DNA of 64,000 nucleotides, taken from NCBI RefSeq assembly GCF_000276805.1, contig NZ_AKXQ01000005.1:62001-126000 (forward strand). The letters are read 5' to 3'. The position numbers were made by a program, and so were the translations under genes. The DNA comes from Moritella dasanensis ArB 0140 (GTDB taxonomy: Bacteria > Pseudomonadota > Gammaproteobacteria > Enterobacterales > Moritellaceae). The notes beneath the pieces are model-generated. The model was given only the letters and a program-made list of their open reading frames with translations. It did not search any database and was not told the origin of the DNA. Shown one piece after another: positions 45,915 through 56,359 of the stretch (within the stretch, counting starts at the first letter, position 1; each line of letters opens with the position of its first letter).

Positions 45915-47405
45915 TTAGTGGCCAGCCATCATTTTTTCAACAGCAGCGGGATCATTATGAATGGCAAATTTATCAATCACAGTCGCAGTCGCATCACTCA
46001 TGCCGACAATATTAACCGTAGCGCCTTCGCGGCGGAACTTGATCACGACTTTATCGAGCGCTCCAACGGCACTGATATCCCAGAAATGAGCATGTGATAA
46101 ATCGATAACCACGTTATCAACCACTTCTTTAAAATCAAAACCATCAACAAATTTATCTGCCGATGCAAAGAATATCTGTCCGGTGACTTGATATGTACGT
46201 ACTTGCTGCTCTGTTTCACTGTTTTTGATAACCATAAAGCGGCTGATTTTGTGCGCGAAAAAGAGCGCTGACAGCAATACACCCACAAATACACCAATAG
46301 CTAAGTTATGGGTACCCACAACAGTAATAACCGTCGCGATCATCACAATACTGGTTGATAGCGGATGGGTTCTCAGATCTTTAATCGAACTCCACGAGAA
46401 TGTACCAATCGAGACCATGATCATCACAGCAACCAAAGCCGCCATCGGAATTTGCTTCAGCTCATCACCCAAGAAAACCACCATGATCAGCAAGAATACA
46501 CCCGCTGAAAAACTCGATAATCGACCACGACCACCGGATTTAATATTAATGATTGATTGGCCGATCATGGCGCAACCAGCCATACCACCCATTAAACCAG
46601 CACCGATATTGGCAATACCTTGCGCTTTACATTCACGGTTACGATCACTTGTCGTATCCGTTAAATCATCAACAATCGTCGCTGTCATCATCGACTCTAA
46701 AAGACCGACCACAGAAAGACCCAACGCATAAGGTAATACTATCCACAGCGTTTCTAAAGTAAGTGGTACTTCAGGCCATAAGAAGATAGGTAACGCATCA
46801 GGTAGCTCGCCCATATCACCGACAGTACGGATATCTAATCCTATCACCTGCGATAACACGGTAAGGAAGATGATACACACTAAAGGTGAAGGAATGCTTT
46901 TACCAATCACGGGAATATACGGGAATAAATAGATAATACCTAAGCCACCAGCCGTCATAGCATAGACATGCCAAGTCACATTGGTTAATTCCGGTAATTG
47001 CGCCATAAAGATTAAGATAGCTAATGCATTAACAAAACCCGTCACCACTGAACGTGAGACAAAGCGCATTAAGCTGCCAAGTTGTAAATAACCGGCGAGT
47101 ATTTGCAATAGGCCCGTTAGCAACGTCGCTGCAAGTAAGTATTCTAACCCGTGTTCTTTAACGAGCGTCACCATAAGCAGTGCCATGGCACCGGTTGCAG
47201 CAGAAATCATACCGGGTCTGCCACCTGTGATAGCAACAATAGTAGCAATACAGAACGAGGCATACAGACCAACTTTAGGGTCGACACCGGCAATAATAGA
47301 AAACGCGATAGCTTCAGGGATCAGGGCTAACGCAACAACAATACCAGCTAAGATATCTCCTTTAACATTACCTAACCAATCTTGTTTGTTTGACAAAAAA
47401 ATCAT
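45915..47405 (-). CDS. SulP family anion transporter
   Basis: Inner-membrane carrier of the SulP (SLC26) family, about 496 residues. It starts [28 protein letters not shown], the conserved first helices, has [20 protein letters not shown] near residue 260, and ends in a cytoplasmic STAS domain (about 395-490, [20 protein letters not shown]). Bicarbonate or sulfate is the usual substrate of this type; the Usp partner fits the bicarbonate-type cluster. The ATG at 47405 follows AAAAAGGA and is preferred over an open frame to 47438. Confidence 0.92.
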   Translation of the reverse strand: MIFLSNKQDWLGNVKGDILAGIVVALALIPEAIAFSIIAGVDPKVGLYASFCIATIVAITGGRPGMISAATGAMALLMVTLVKEHGLEYLLAATLLTGLLQILAGYLQLGSLMRFVSRSVVTGFVNALAILIFMAQLPELTNVTWHVYAMTAGGLGIIYLFPYIPVIGKSIPSPLVCIIFLTVLSQVIGLDIRTVGDMGELPDALPIFLWPEVPLTLETLWIVLPYALGLSVVGLLESMMTATIVDDLTDTTSDRNRECKAQGIANIGAGLMGGMAGCAMIGQSIINIKSGGRGRLSSFSAGVFLLIMVVFLGDELKQIPMAALVAVMIMVSIGTFSWSSIKDLRTHPLSTSIVMIATVITVVGTHNLAIGVFVGVLLSALFFAHKISRFMVIKNSETEQQVRTYQVTGQIFFASADKFVDGFDFKEVVDNVVIDLSHAHFWDISAVGALDKVVIKFRREGATVNIVGMSDATATVIDKFAIHNDPAAVEKMMAGH

Positions 47406-47993
47406 ACTTGTCCTTTTTCGGGCGCATCGATTACCCACGAGAGTACGTGGCGATACGCAGATATAACGCTTAGATCAGCCATTAAATAGATGGTTTAATG
47501 CTATTGCAGCCACAGTAAATGACCTTCAATAAGGGCAGATCCCACGACGCTAAGCCGCATTCAATTTAATGTACTTTTAAACGATAAATAGCGATGGTAA
47601 AAATACCATACTGGAGAATTCCTGTTTAAAATATGTCAGGAAATAGTGATCATCAACAATAAGCCATATTATCTCGATAGATAAATATGCGAATACTAAT
47701 ATAGTGTTGATATAGTCCAATTTATAATAATCTTACGGTGCGTAAGAGCCTGACTTTAATTACAAAAGTCATATAAATTGTTTAGAGGGGGGGTTAGCGT
47801 TATGGCGGCGTCATCTCGGTACCTTAGGTTTGACTTAAATGTAACTATATAACGTAACTGTTTAACATAGTTATGTAACTTTATGCGAGAAGCATATAAT
47901 AAAGCGAGCTCATTATATGCTTCTGTCAATTTAAAGTAAATGCGCTAGGTCAAATTGCATCCTAGTTCGCAATTACTGCCACTCTATTCACAG
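47406..47993. other. Intergenic region with one long palindrome
   Basis: Nearly 590 bases without a convincing gene. A 12-base inverted repeat GAAGCATATAAT (47889-47900) / ATTATATGCTTC (47912-47923) lies just past the stop of the formate dehydrogenase gene and may end its transcript, although no T-run follows. Another short palindrome, GGTAAAAATACC, lies near 47600. Confidence 0.5.
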
Positions 47994-50900
47994 CTAATTG
48001 GTTACAGCCTCTCTTGTCACAGAAGTCGTGCCCACCAATGCCTTTGCGATCTTCACTGCAGCCACTTTAAACTCAGGGATCTTGGCATGTGGATCCGTTG
48101 CTGTAGTGGTCAAGCGGTTCGCCGGTGATTCGGCAAAATGGAATGGCACAAACACCACGCCCTCTTGCATACGCTTAGTCACAAATGCCGGCGTTTCAAT
48201 GCTGCCGCGACGTGTCGATACCGTCAGCATCTCACCATTACTAATGCCTAATCGCTCTGCATCCGCCACCGAGATCATCGCCCGTGGGCCAGCAAGGTTA
48301 TCTAAGCCTTTCGTTTTACGGGTCATGGTGCCGGTATGGAACTGCTCCAGTAAACGCCCCGTAGTCAAGATCAACGGATACTCATCATCAGGTAACTCTG
48401 CGGCATAACGGAATGGCACAGCCACCATCTCACCCTTACCACGGGTAAACTGTTGGGTATGCATCAATCGCGTACCTTCAGATTCACCATCAGCACAGGG
48501 CCATTGCACGCCATTTTTACCGACGCTATCCCAATGGATACCGGCATACTGAGGCGTCAATTGGGTAATTTCTTTGGTAATATCCTCAACCGATTGATAT
48601 GCCCAGTCACTGCCCATAGCATTAGCAATATCTTGAATGATAACCCAATCTTCTTTCGCTTCACCTGGTGGCTTAACCGCAGGCGAAATACGTTGCACAC
48701 GGCGTTCAGTATTGGTGAAGTGACCAGATTTCTCTGCAAATGAACACGATGGCAAGACGACATCTGCATACTGCGCCGTTTCGGTTAAGAAGATATCTTG
48801 CACCACTAAGAAGTCTAATGCTTCAATACCTTCAATAACGTGTGCTTGGTTTGGATCGCTCAATATTGGATTTTCACCCATCACGTACAGCCCTTTTACT
48901 TTACCATGACATGCAGCATCAATAATTTCAGTTAGCGTGAGACCCGGTTCTTTGGGTAAATTAGCTTTATTCCACGCTTTAGCGAATTTGGCCTGTACTG
49001 TCGGTTTTGTCACTTTCTGATAACCAGGGTAATCACCCGGCAGTGCGCCCATGTCACAAGCACCTTGCACATTAGACTGACCACGTAATGGGTTAATGCC
49101 GCCGCCTTCAATACCTATGTTGCCACACAGCATTTGCAGGTTGGCAACAGAACGCACGTTATCATGACCGGTTGTATGCTGAGTGATACCCATCGAATAA
49201 TACACAGCGGTACGTTCTGCCGTGCCAATCATCTCTGCCATTTTAATCACGTCTTGCGCTTTCACGCCCGTGATCAACTCAACTTTATCTGGTGCATAAC
49301 TGTCAGACATGACTTCTGCTTTTAACGCTGCAAAACCTTCGGTACGATCGCTAATATAAGCCTTATCGTGCCAATCGTTTTTAATTATTTGTTGCATGAT
49401 GCCGTTCATTAACATCACATCTGTACCCGGACGATGGGCGACATACAATTGCGCATGATCGCTAATATCGATGCGTTTAGGATCGGCAACAATCAAACGT
49501 GCGTTACCATGGCGCACTGCTTGCTTGATATGCGAGGCAATAATCGGGTGCGCAGAGGTGGTATCAGAACCAATAATGAATATCACATCCGAATGTTTAA
49601 TACTGGGAATATCGTTGGTCATCGCGCCACTACCAATCGATGCTTCGAGCCCTGTCACTGTCGAGGCATGACACAAACGAGCACAATGATCGACATTGTT
49701 GGTTTCTAACTCACGGCGAATGAATTTCTGGAACGCGAAGTTATCTTCATTGGTGGTTTTTGCTGACGAGAAACCTGCCAGAGCATTACCGCTATAGTTG
49801 GTTTTAATAGCATTAAACTTAGCCGCAACCAGCGTGATAGCCTCTTCCCAGCTCGCAGGTTGGAGTACGCCATCTTTACGAATTAATGGTGTTGTAAGAC
49901 GCTCGCTGCTACTGACAAAATCAAAGCCAAAGCGCCCTTTCACACATAACATACCTTGGTTTACTGGTGAGTCTTTCACGCCTTGTACATAACGGATCTT
50001 ATTCTGCGCTTCGTCAACGTACATGGTCAAATTACAACCCACACCACAATAGGTACAAATGCTATCGACTGGTTTGAGAATTTCAATACGGCCTTGAGAT
50101 TTATCACGGCTGTCAACCAAAGCCCCGGTTGGACACACCTGTACACAGCGCCCACATTGCACGCAGTCAGAATCACCCATACTAAAACCACGCTCAAAAC
50201 CAGGGCGACATGCAGGACGGTCTGCTGACTTTCCGTCATCATTTTTCATGAAACTCAGCACACCATGTACCGCCTGTTCGTTACAAGCATCAACACATTG
50301 GCCGCAACTGATACAACGGTTGGCATCAAAGACGATAAACTCAGCGCTATCATCGACAGCGAATTTCTGACAGCCTTCTTGGCTGCTGTTTGTATCAATA
50401 TCGGTATCAGCCACTTTATATTCAGTAGCAAAGTCTCGCAATTGACAGTCGGTATTGGCCTGGCAACCACACTCTAAACAACGCGCCGCTTCACGCATGG
50501 CTTCGTCATTATCAAAACCGGTTTCCACTTCAGCAAAGCTTAATTCACGTGCTTGTGGGCTCAACTCTGGCATCACTGAACGCATCGCTTGTTTAATGCT
50601 ATCGAATTGCGCGGTATCTACCTGTTTTAGCTTAGGCGCTTTTTTTGAGTTAAATTGTTTAACCGGGATATTTTCCATATCACCATCAAAGTAACGATCA
50701 ATCGCTTCTGCGGCAATTCGACCATCGGCAACGGCTTCGATTGCCGTCGCCGGTCCGCGGCGGAAATCACCAATACTAAACACATTACCAACACCAGAAT
50801 ACATAGTGTCAGGATTAGCATCTTGAGTATTCCAACGGGTCAGCGGTAGATCTAATATTTCTTGGTCCATGAAGCTTAAATCAGGCTTTTGCGATACCGC

Positions 50901-52184
50901 CGCGATGACAGTATCAAAGGCTTCGGTAAAATACTCACCAGTTTGTTCTGGGCGGCGGCGACCTGAGGCATCCGGTTCACCTAAAGCCATTTTTTCTAAT
51001 TTAACTTCACGTACACGGCCATTAGCATCGGCGATGTTTTCAACCGGATTAGTCAAAAAGTGGAATTTAACCCCTTCGTGTTCAGCTTCTAAAATCTCAT
51101 AATCTTCCGCCGGCATTTCGGCGCGGGTACGGCGATAAATCAAGGTAGTGTCAGCGCCATCACGTACTGCAGTTCGCGCGCAATCAATCGCGGTATTACC
51201 ACCACCAATCACCGCTACTTTTTTACCTGTGGTGTAGTTGCCGTCGGTGACGTAATCTTTAAGGTAATCAACGCCCAAATAACAACCATCAAAGTCACTA
51301 CCCGTGTATTTCATGTCGACCGCTTGCGACGCGCCAACCGCTAAGCACACGGCATCATAGTCTTGAGTCAGTTCTGTTAGGGTAAAATCACGCCCCAATT
51401 TTTTATTGGTCAGCAATTGCATGCCGTTACGGCACATGATCTCAATTTCTTTCGCTAGAATGGCTTTTGGCAAGCGATACTCGGGTATGCCATAACGTAA
51501 CCAACCCCCTGCATCCGGCATGGATTCAAATACCGTCACGTCATAACCTTCGTTGGTGAGGTAATAACCACAGGTCAAGCCACCAGGGCCACTACCAACA
51601 ACGGCAATAGATTCGCCTCTTGTTGGTTTTTTCACTGGCACGTATTGTTCTTGTGATTCCAAGTCGATATCTGCTGAATGACGTTTTAATTGACGAATAG
51701 CGACCGGTTCATCGACCAAACCTCGGCGACATTCGGTTTCACAAAAGGCCGGACACACACGCCCAATCGACAACGGCATAGGTAAGGTGCGTTTAATCAC
51801 TTCAACCGCTTTAGCATGGTCGTTTTGGGAAATGTGGTACAGGTAAGATTGAATATCAACGCCAGCAGGACAAGCAGTCTGACACGGCGCTTCACAATCA
51901 GCATAGTGATCAGAGAGAATACGATTTAATGATTTTTGGCGTAATGAAGACAAGGTTTCAGATGCGGTAGTGACAGCCATACCTTCTACGGGTGACATTT
52001 CACAAGCTCGTTTAATCCCTTGCCCGGCGATATCGACAACGCAAAGATCGCACGGTACTTTCTCACCGCTTTTATTCAAGCCACACAATGAGGGGATGTC
52101 AATATTACAGTCTGTTGCCGCTTCAAGTAGCGTTTGCTGCGCTGTGACGGAAAATGGTTGTCCGTTGAATGTAACATTTATCAT
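47994..52184 (-). CDS. Formate dehydrogenase fused to GltD-like flavoprotein
   Basis: A 1396-residue single-chain enzyme that should oxidise formate and pass electrons to NAD(P). In order: a 2Fe-2S domain (C34, C45, C48, C61); a GltD-type iron-sulfur segment (CEAPCQTACPAG, CPAFCETECRRG); an FAD/NAD(P) domain from about residue 195 (GSGPGGL; later GGGNTAID); CLECGC; two 4Fe-4S clusters (CISCGQCVDAC, CVQCGRCVQVCPTGAL); then the molybdopterin catalytic part (CTYCGVGCNLT) with active-site cysteine in CARLCHAST, so it is a Cys enzyme, not selenocysteine. It lies beside a divergent DcuB-like gene. Confidence 0.9.
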   Translation of the reverse strand: MINVTFNGQPFSVTAQQTLLEAATDCNIDIPSLCGLNKSGEKVPCDLCVVDIAGQGIKRACEMSPVEGMAVTTASETLSSLRQKSLNRILSDHYADCEAPCQTACPAGVDIQSYLYHISQNDHAKAVEVIKRTLPMPLSIGRVCPAFCETECRRGLVDEPVAIRQLKRHSADIDLESQEQYVPVKKPTRGESIAVVGSGPGGLTCGYYLTNEGYDVTVFESMPDAGGWLRYGIPEYRLPKAILAKEIEIMCRNGMQLLTNKKLGRDFTLTELTQDYDAVCLAVGASQAVDMKYTGSDFDGCYLGVDYLKDYVTDGNYTTGKKVAVIGGGNTAIDCARTAVRDGADTTLIYRRTRAEMPAEDYEILEAEHEGVKFHFLTNPVENIADANGRVREVKLEKMALGEPDASGRRRPEQTGEYFTEAFDTVIAAVSQKPDLSFMDQEILDLPLTRWNTQDANPDTMYSGVGNVFSIGDFRRGPATAIEAVADGRIAAEAIDRYFDGDMENIPVKQFNSKKAPKLKQVDTAQFDSIKQAMRSVMPELSPQARELSFAEVETGFDNDEAMREAARCLECGCQANTDCQLRDFATEYKVADTDIDTNSSQEGCQKFAVDDSAEFIVFDANRCISCGQCVDACNEQAVHGVLSFMKNDDGKSADRPACRPGFERGFSMGDSDCVQCGRCVQVCPTGALVDSRDKSQGRIEILKPVDSICTYCGVGCNLTMYVDEAQNKIRYVQGVKDSPVNQGMLCVKGRFGFDFVSSSERLTTPLIRKDGVLQPASWEEAITLVAAKFNAIKTNYSGNALAGFSSAKTTNEDNFAFQKFIRRELETNNVDHCARLCHASTVTGLEASIGSGAMTNDIPSIKHSDVIFIIGSDTTSAHPIIASHIKQAVRHGNARLIVADPKRIDISDHAQLYVAHRPGTDVMLMNGIMQQIIKNDWHDKAYISDRTEGFAALKAEVMSDSYAPDKVELITGVKAQDVIKMAEMIGTAERTAVYYSMGITQHTTGHDNVRSVANLQMLCGNIGIEGGGINPLRGQSNVQGACDMGALPGDYPGYQKVTKPTVQAKFAKAWNKANLPKEPGLTLTEIIDAACHGKVKGLYVMGENPILSDPNQAHVIEGIEALDFLVVQDIFLTETAQYADVVLPSCSFAEKSGHFTNTERRVQRISPAVKPPGEAKEDWVIIQDIANAMGSDWAYQSVEDITKEITQLTPQYAGIHWDSVGKNGVQWPCADGESEGTRLMHTQQFTRGKGEMVAVPFRYAAELPDDEYPLILTTGRLLEQFHTGTMTRKTKGLDNLAGPRAMISVADAERLGISNGEMLTVSTRRGSIETPAFVTKRMQEGVVFVPFHFAESPANRLTTTATDPHAKIPEFKVAAVKIAKALVGTTSVTREAVTN

Positions 52185-52528
52185 AGGTGGCCTCGTAAAG
52201 ATCTCTGAATTGCATTATTTGATATATGCTGCCAATCTAGCAAAAGCAGTGAAAAATGCTTTGATTTGAAACACTGTCCGCTGTGATTTTTTTAAACACA
52301 CAAAGACATCTACATTGTTAGACCAAGTTAGTTTTAACCATGATGGGAGAAAATATAAGCTGAACCTCACATTACTGAGTCATCATTACATTATTTATCA
52401 AAAACTTATTTCATATCAATTGCGCATTAAATAATCGCCTCTTCTACTCGAACTGAGGAATAGTTCAATTTAACGATCTTGTTTACAAGATACTTTACTA
52501 CCCATAAAGTTATATAAAAGGTAGTGTT
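52185..52528. other. Divergent promoter region, formate dehydrogenase / dcuB
   Basis: About 340 bases between divergent genes. No FNR (TTGAT-N4-ATCAA) or Crp palindrome with correct spacing was found, although AT-rich promoter-like tracts are present on both strands. Confidence 0.4.
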
Positions 52529-53857
52529 ATGTTGTATTTTGAATTTCTGTTTTTATTGGTCGTACTCTATATCGGTTCCCGATATGGTGGCATAGGGTTA
52601 GGGGTTGTCTCTGGGATTGGCTTGGTGATTGAAGTATTTATCTTCAAAATGCCGCCGACTTCGCCCCCTGTCACGGTAATGTTGATTATCTTAGCGGTGG
52701 TAACCTGTGCTTCAATTCTCGAAGCAGCAGGCGGGCTTAAATATATGCTGCAAGTTGCAGAACGTATTTTAAGAAAAAACCCAAAACGCGTCACCATCAT
52801 TGCGCCTTTTGTTACGTATGCAATGACATTTTTGCTCGGTACTGGTCATGCGGTATATTCAATTATGCCAATCATTGGTGATGTGGCGCTTAAAAATGGC
52901 ATTCGTCCAGAACGTCCGATGGCGGCTGCATCAGTCGCATCGCAAATCGCGATCACCGCATCACCACTCTCGGCGGCGGTGGTATTCTATTTAGCCCAGT
53001 TAGTGGATATCGATAGCTCCATTACCCTACTGTCGATCTTAATGGTGACTGTGCCGTCGACGTTATTTGGTACTTTAATGCTGGCACTGTATAGCTTACG
53101 TCGTGGCAAAGAATTAGACGATGATGAGGAATACCAAGCACGCTTAAAAGATCCAATCTGGCGTGAAAAGATCTTAAATACCACATCCACTTCGTTAGAT
53201 GAAAAGTTACCAACCAAAGCCCGTAACGCAGTACTTATCTTTTTAGGCGCAATCTTGTCTATCGTGGTGATTGCCATGTTCCCTGAAATTAGGACGATCA
53301 CCGAAGGCGCAGCGCCAATCAAAATGTCGGTGGTGATCCAAATGATGATGTTGGCGTTTGGTGGTGTGATCTTACTCGCGACTAAAACTGATCCGCGCGA
53401 TGTGCCTAATGGCGTGGTGTTCAAATCAGGTATGGTTGCCGCCATTGCTATTTTTGGTATCGCCTGGATGTCTGATACTTATTTCCAATACGCAATGCCG
53501 CAATTCAGAGCTGGTATTGTTGATATGGTGACGTTACATCCTTGGACGTTTGCGTTAGCACTGTTTATTGTCTCTGTGGTAGTGAACTCACAAGCAGCGA
53601 CAGCACGGATGATGTTACCCGTGGGTTTAGCACTGGGATTAGAACCAGCCTTGGTGATCGGTTTAATGCCTGCGGTATATGGTTACTTCTTTATTCCCAA
53701 CTATCCGTCAGACATTGCAACCGTGAACTTTGATAACTCGGGTACTACTAAAATTGGTAAGTACTACTTCAACCATTCGTTTATGGCGGTGGGTTTAATC
53801 GGGGTTGTTTCTGCTTGTTTGGTTGGCTATGTATTAGGTCAAATAGTGATTGGATAA
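52529..53857 (+). CDS. Anaerobic C4-dicarboxylate transporter, DcuA/B family
   Basis: A 442-residue inner-membrane carrier that exchanges fumarate, malate or aspartate for succinate in anaerobic growth. It starts FEFLFLLVVLYIGSRYGGIG and shows the family piece GTGHAVYSIMPIIGDVALKN, TASPLSAAVVFYL, and the C-terminal GYFFIPNYPSDIATVNFDNS. About ten membrane segments. I assign it to Dcu rather than TRAP or CitT. Its 3' end was partly copied with the downstream receptor gene (see 56211). A strong terminator follows at 53917. Confidence 0.92.
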   Translation: MLYFEFLFLLVVLYIGSRYGGIGLGVVSGIGLVIEVFIFKMPPTSPPVTVMLIILAVVTCASILEAAGGLKYMLQVAERILRKNPKRVTIIAPFVTYAMTFLLGTGHAVYSIMPIIGDVALKNGIRPERPMAAASVASQIAITASPLSAAVVFYLAQLVDIDSSITLLSILMVTVPSTLFGTLMLALYSLRRGKELDDDEEYQARLKDPIWREKILNTTSTSLDEKLPTKARNAVLIFLGAILSIVVIAMFPEIRTITEGAAPIKMSVVIQMMMLAFGGVILLATKTDPRDVPNGVVFKSGMVAAIAIFGIAWMSDTYFQYAMPQFRAGIVDMVTLHPWTFALALFIVSVVVNSQAATARMMLPVGLALGLEPALVIGLMPAVYGYFFIPNYPSDIATVNFDNSGTTKIGKYYFNHSFMAVGLIGVVSACLVGYVLGQIVIG

Positions 53858-53916
53858 ATTGTCATTGATTAATAAGCGCTAGCGAATACGGTCAAATTAA
53901 TAAACTGGAGTTAAAA

Positions 53917-53950
53917 AAAAGCCATTAAGTATTAACACTTAATGGCTTTT
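53917..53950. terminator. Bidirectional terminator dcuB / receptor 1
   Basis: Perfect 14-base stem AAAAGCCATTAAGT / ACTTAATGGCTTTT with a 6-base loop, flanked by A-runs on the left and T-runs on the right. It serves both converging genes and is copied exactly at 56292. Confidence 0.85.
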
Positions 53951-53984
53951 TATTGCATTCAGTTTAATTTAACAAGATGAAAAA

Positions 53985-55910
53985 TTATCTTAGTTTAAAC
54001 TGACCCACAATTGATTTTAGTTGCTCGTTGGCGACAGCCACATTTACCGATTCTTGCGCGGTAGATTGACCGTTTATCGCTAACTCTTGCGCCATTTCAC
54101 GGATAGCGCTCATGTTACGCGTCACTTCAAGCGACACACTACTCTGCTCTTCCGCTGCCGTTGCAATTTGCGTATTTAAATCATTTATTTTAGTAACAGA
54201 ACTGGCAATATGGTCCAAATCTGTCGCTACTGCATAAGTACTTTCAGCAGCTTGCTGACACGTTTCTTGTGTCATGTTCATCGCTAAAATTGCAGAACTT
54301 GAACCCGCCGTTAATGCATCTAACGTCTCTTTAATTTCAGCCGTGCTCACTTGTGTTCTCGCCGCAAGTGCACGCACTTCATCAGCTACCACAGCAAAAC
54401 CACGACCTTGTTCGCCCGCTCTCGCCGCTTCAATTGCCGCGTTAAGCGCCAGCAGATTGGTTTGTTCAGCAATCGCACCAATCACATTCAGTACTTTGGT
54501 GATGGCTTGCGTATCTTTCTCAATGTCTTGGATACTTTTTGATGAACTTTCCACATTATCAACCAGTTTAGAGACCGTTGATGTGGTTGCTGTCACCGTT
54601 ACTTTCGACGTATCGACCTGCTTATTCATTGCATCGGTAAATTGCGACGCTTCTTCCGCATTACTGGCAACATCATTTGCCGTTGCACTCATTTCTTCAA
54701 CTGCTGCGGCGATTTGGTCTGTTTCGATTGAGTGAGCATCCAGTACTTGGTTATTGCTCACCGTTTGTTGTTCTAGTTTGCCTACACTTTCTGAAATATG
54801 CTGTGAAGAATTATCAATCTCTAACATCAAGGTTTGCAGGTTCATAATGAAGGCATTAATACCTGCCGAAATATCACCTAAATCATCGTTGCTTTCCACT
54901 GGTAAGCGGCGCGTTAAATCACCATTACCTTTAGATAAATCCATCACAACTTCTTTCAGTGATACGATCGGACGATAGGCTATATTCAGCACAGTAATAG
55001 TTAAGAATAAACCGACTGCGAGCATGATAGCAGAGACCACAAAAGCACTTTCTAACGCCTCATCAACTTCTGCATAAGCAACTGACTTATCAACACCAAT
55101 AAATAAATACCAGCGCTTACCATTAATAAGGGTAATTTCTTGCGTAAACGCTAATTTATCGACACCACCGACAGTATAATTCGTTGTATTGGCATGCTGA
55201 TTTAGCATCGCTATTTTAACGTTACCCATACCGATATCAGAAAAGTTAACGCCCGTTTTCAACGCTATTGAATTTGACGCTAATGCATTGCCATCACTAT
55301 CCATAATGGCAGTGACAGAACCAGGGTAGTCGACATTTTTAACGGTTTCTTCAAGAATTTCTAAACCAATATTGCCTAACAGCACACCGTTGCTAATATT
55401 ACGAACCACTGAAATAACCGGAAGGCCCGTGCTTCTCGCGTTATAAACATCCGTCACATCTAGCGTTGCCGTGTTCTTACCTTTGGTATACCAAGGACGT
55501 TTACGCGCATCATAACGTGCAGTTATCGCAACGCCATTAACCCAGTCTGCATTTCTAGCGGTAGAATACGAGACACCATCATCGAATGAGAAAAAGACGT
55601 TAGCAAAACCACTGGTTTCTTTTATAAGTCGCGCGATTGTGACGTAATCGTCACCTAGGCTATTTGACTTATGTTTTTGGGATATCGCGTTAAGCGCATC
55701 CGTTTTTGCTGTAAACCAATCTTCAATTTTATTGGCTTCGTAACTTACTATTGAACTCGACAGAAAATTCACATCTTCAATGGTTTTAGATTTAATTATA
55801 TTATAAGAAATTATATTTGAAACCAGTAAAATAGCGGTCAGTAAGACAATTACCGACAATATGATGACTTTTTTGAATCCTAAATTTTTTACCATTATTT
55901 TATTCCACAA
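53985..55910 (-). CDS. Methyl-accepting chemotaxis protein, dCache type (copy 1)
   Basis: A 641-residue chemoreceptor. N-terminal membrane helix (about 13-36), periplasmic double-Cache domain (about 40-275), second helix (about 285-307), HAMP (about 310-365), and the signalling hairpin with [20 protein letters not shown]. The sensor carries [11 protein letters not shown] at about 131-141, the R-x-W-Y pattern of dCache amino-acid receptors. It is 641 residues like its neighbour at 56360, and the two are nearly identical in the signalling half. No chew or chea gene nearby. Confidence 0.92.
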   Translation of the reverse strand: MWNKIMVKNLGFKKVIILSVIVLLTAILLVSNIISYNIIKSKTIEDVNFLSSSIVSYEANKIEDWFTAKTDALNAISQKHKSNSLGDDYVTIARLIKETSGFANVFFSFDDGVSYSTARNADWVNGVAITARYDARKRPWYTKGKNTATLDVTDVYNARSTGLPVISVVRNISNGVLLGNIGLEILEETVKNVDYPGSVTAIMDSDGNALASNSIALKTGVNFSDIGMGNVKIAMLNQHANTTNYTVGGVDKLAFTQEITLINGKRWYLFIGVDKSVAYAEVDEALESAFVVSAIMLAVGLFLTITVLNIAYRPIVSLKEVVMDLSKGNGDLTRRLPVESNDDLGDISAGINAFIMNLQTLMLEIDNSSQHISESVGKLEQQTVSNNQVLDAHSIETDQIAAAVEEMSATANDVASNAEEASQFTDAMNKQVDTSKVTVTATTSTVSKLVDNVESSSKSIQDIEKDTQAITKVLNVIGAIAEQTNLLALNAAIEAARAGEQGRGFAVVADEVRALAARTQVSTAEIKETLDALTAGSSSAILAMNMTQETCQQAAESTYAVATDLDHIASSVTKINDLNTQIATAAEEQSSVSLEVTRNMSAIREMAQELAINGQSTAQESVNVAVANEQLKSIVGQFKLR

Positions 55911-56210
55911 TTAGATAGATTAGAGATTAGCTGCAGAAAATTTACGTCCATAATATTCACCGCAGTAGTGTCTAACAACTTTAGAATATGCTTTAAATTA
56001 ATCGCATAATCCTAGCTGTTTTCTTCATTCTCTATTTATCACTTCCTAATAAAGAGAATGTTCTGAATAATCCATCAATGACACATTATGTAGCGTATCG
56101 GCACTTATTGGGGAAACATTAATAAAAAACCATAAAATAATTAATAATTAATTACTGTCCACGTGTGTACCTAACAGCCTTGTTTCAAACCAAGCATGAT
56201 CGCGGAGGTA

Positions 56211-56278
56211 TGCGTAGGATTAATCGGGGTTGTTTCAGTTTGGTTGGCTATGTATTAGGTCGAATTGTGATTAGATAA
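56211..56278 (+). pseudogene. Copied 3' fragment of the dcuB-like gene
   Basis: ATTAATCGGGGTTGTTTC and TTGGTTGGCTATGTATTAGG are copies of the last part of the dcuB-like gene (53789-53857), followed by a stop equivalent and then by the identical terminator. It has a six-base deletion and substitutions and no start, so it is a non-functional by-product of the duplication. Confidence 0.8.
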
Positions 56279-56291
56279 AATCGAGTTAAAA

Positions 56292-56325
56292 AAAAGCCAT
56301 TAAGTATTAACACTTAATGGCTTTT
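56292..56325. terminator. Copied bidirectional terminator, receptor 2
   Basis: Exact duplicate of the hairpin at 53917-53950. Here it ends the second receptor transcript. Confidence 0.85.
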
Positions 56326-56359
56326 GATTGCATTCAGTTTAATTTAATAAGATGAAAAA

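Larger units (their letters stand above)
53789..56145. repeat. Tandem duplication, left unit
   Basis: Begins in the last 60-70 bases of the dcuB-like gene, and includes the terminator, the first chemoreceptor gene and its upstream region. The same order recurs at 56211-58530. Coding sequence is closest in the signalling half and more diverged in the sensor half. Confidence 0.8.

Noticed and set aside
46225-46731. 168-codon plus-strand ORF inside the SulP gene
   Set aside because: It is fully antisense to the transporter, which has clear SulP and STAS motifs; its residue composition (many Ile/Thr/Pro) is that of a mirrored membrane protein.
47994-52184. Selenocysteine in the formate dehydrogenase
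   Set aside because: The catalytic position in CARLCHAST is a cysteine codon and the frame has no in-frame TGA there.
52987-53445. 152-codon minus-strand ORF inside the dcuB-like gene
   Set aside because: Antisense shadow of a carrier with conserved Dcu sequence; no ribosome site or family resemblance.
54274-54735. 153-codon plus-strand ORF inside chemoreceptor copy 1
   Set aside because: Low-complexity Ala/Ser/Thr mirror of the conserved signalling hairpin; a similar shadow appears in copy 2 for the same reason.
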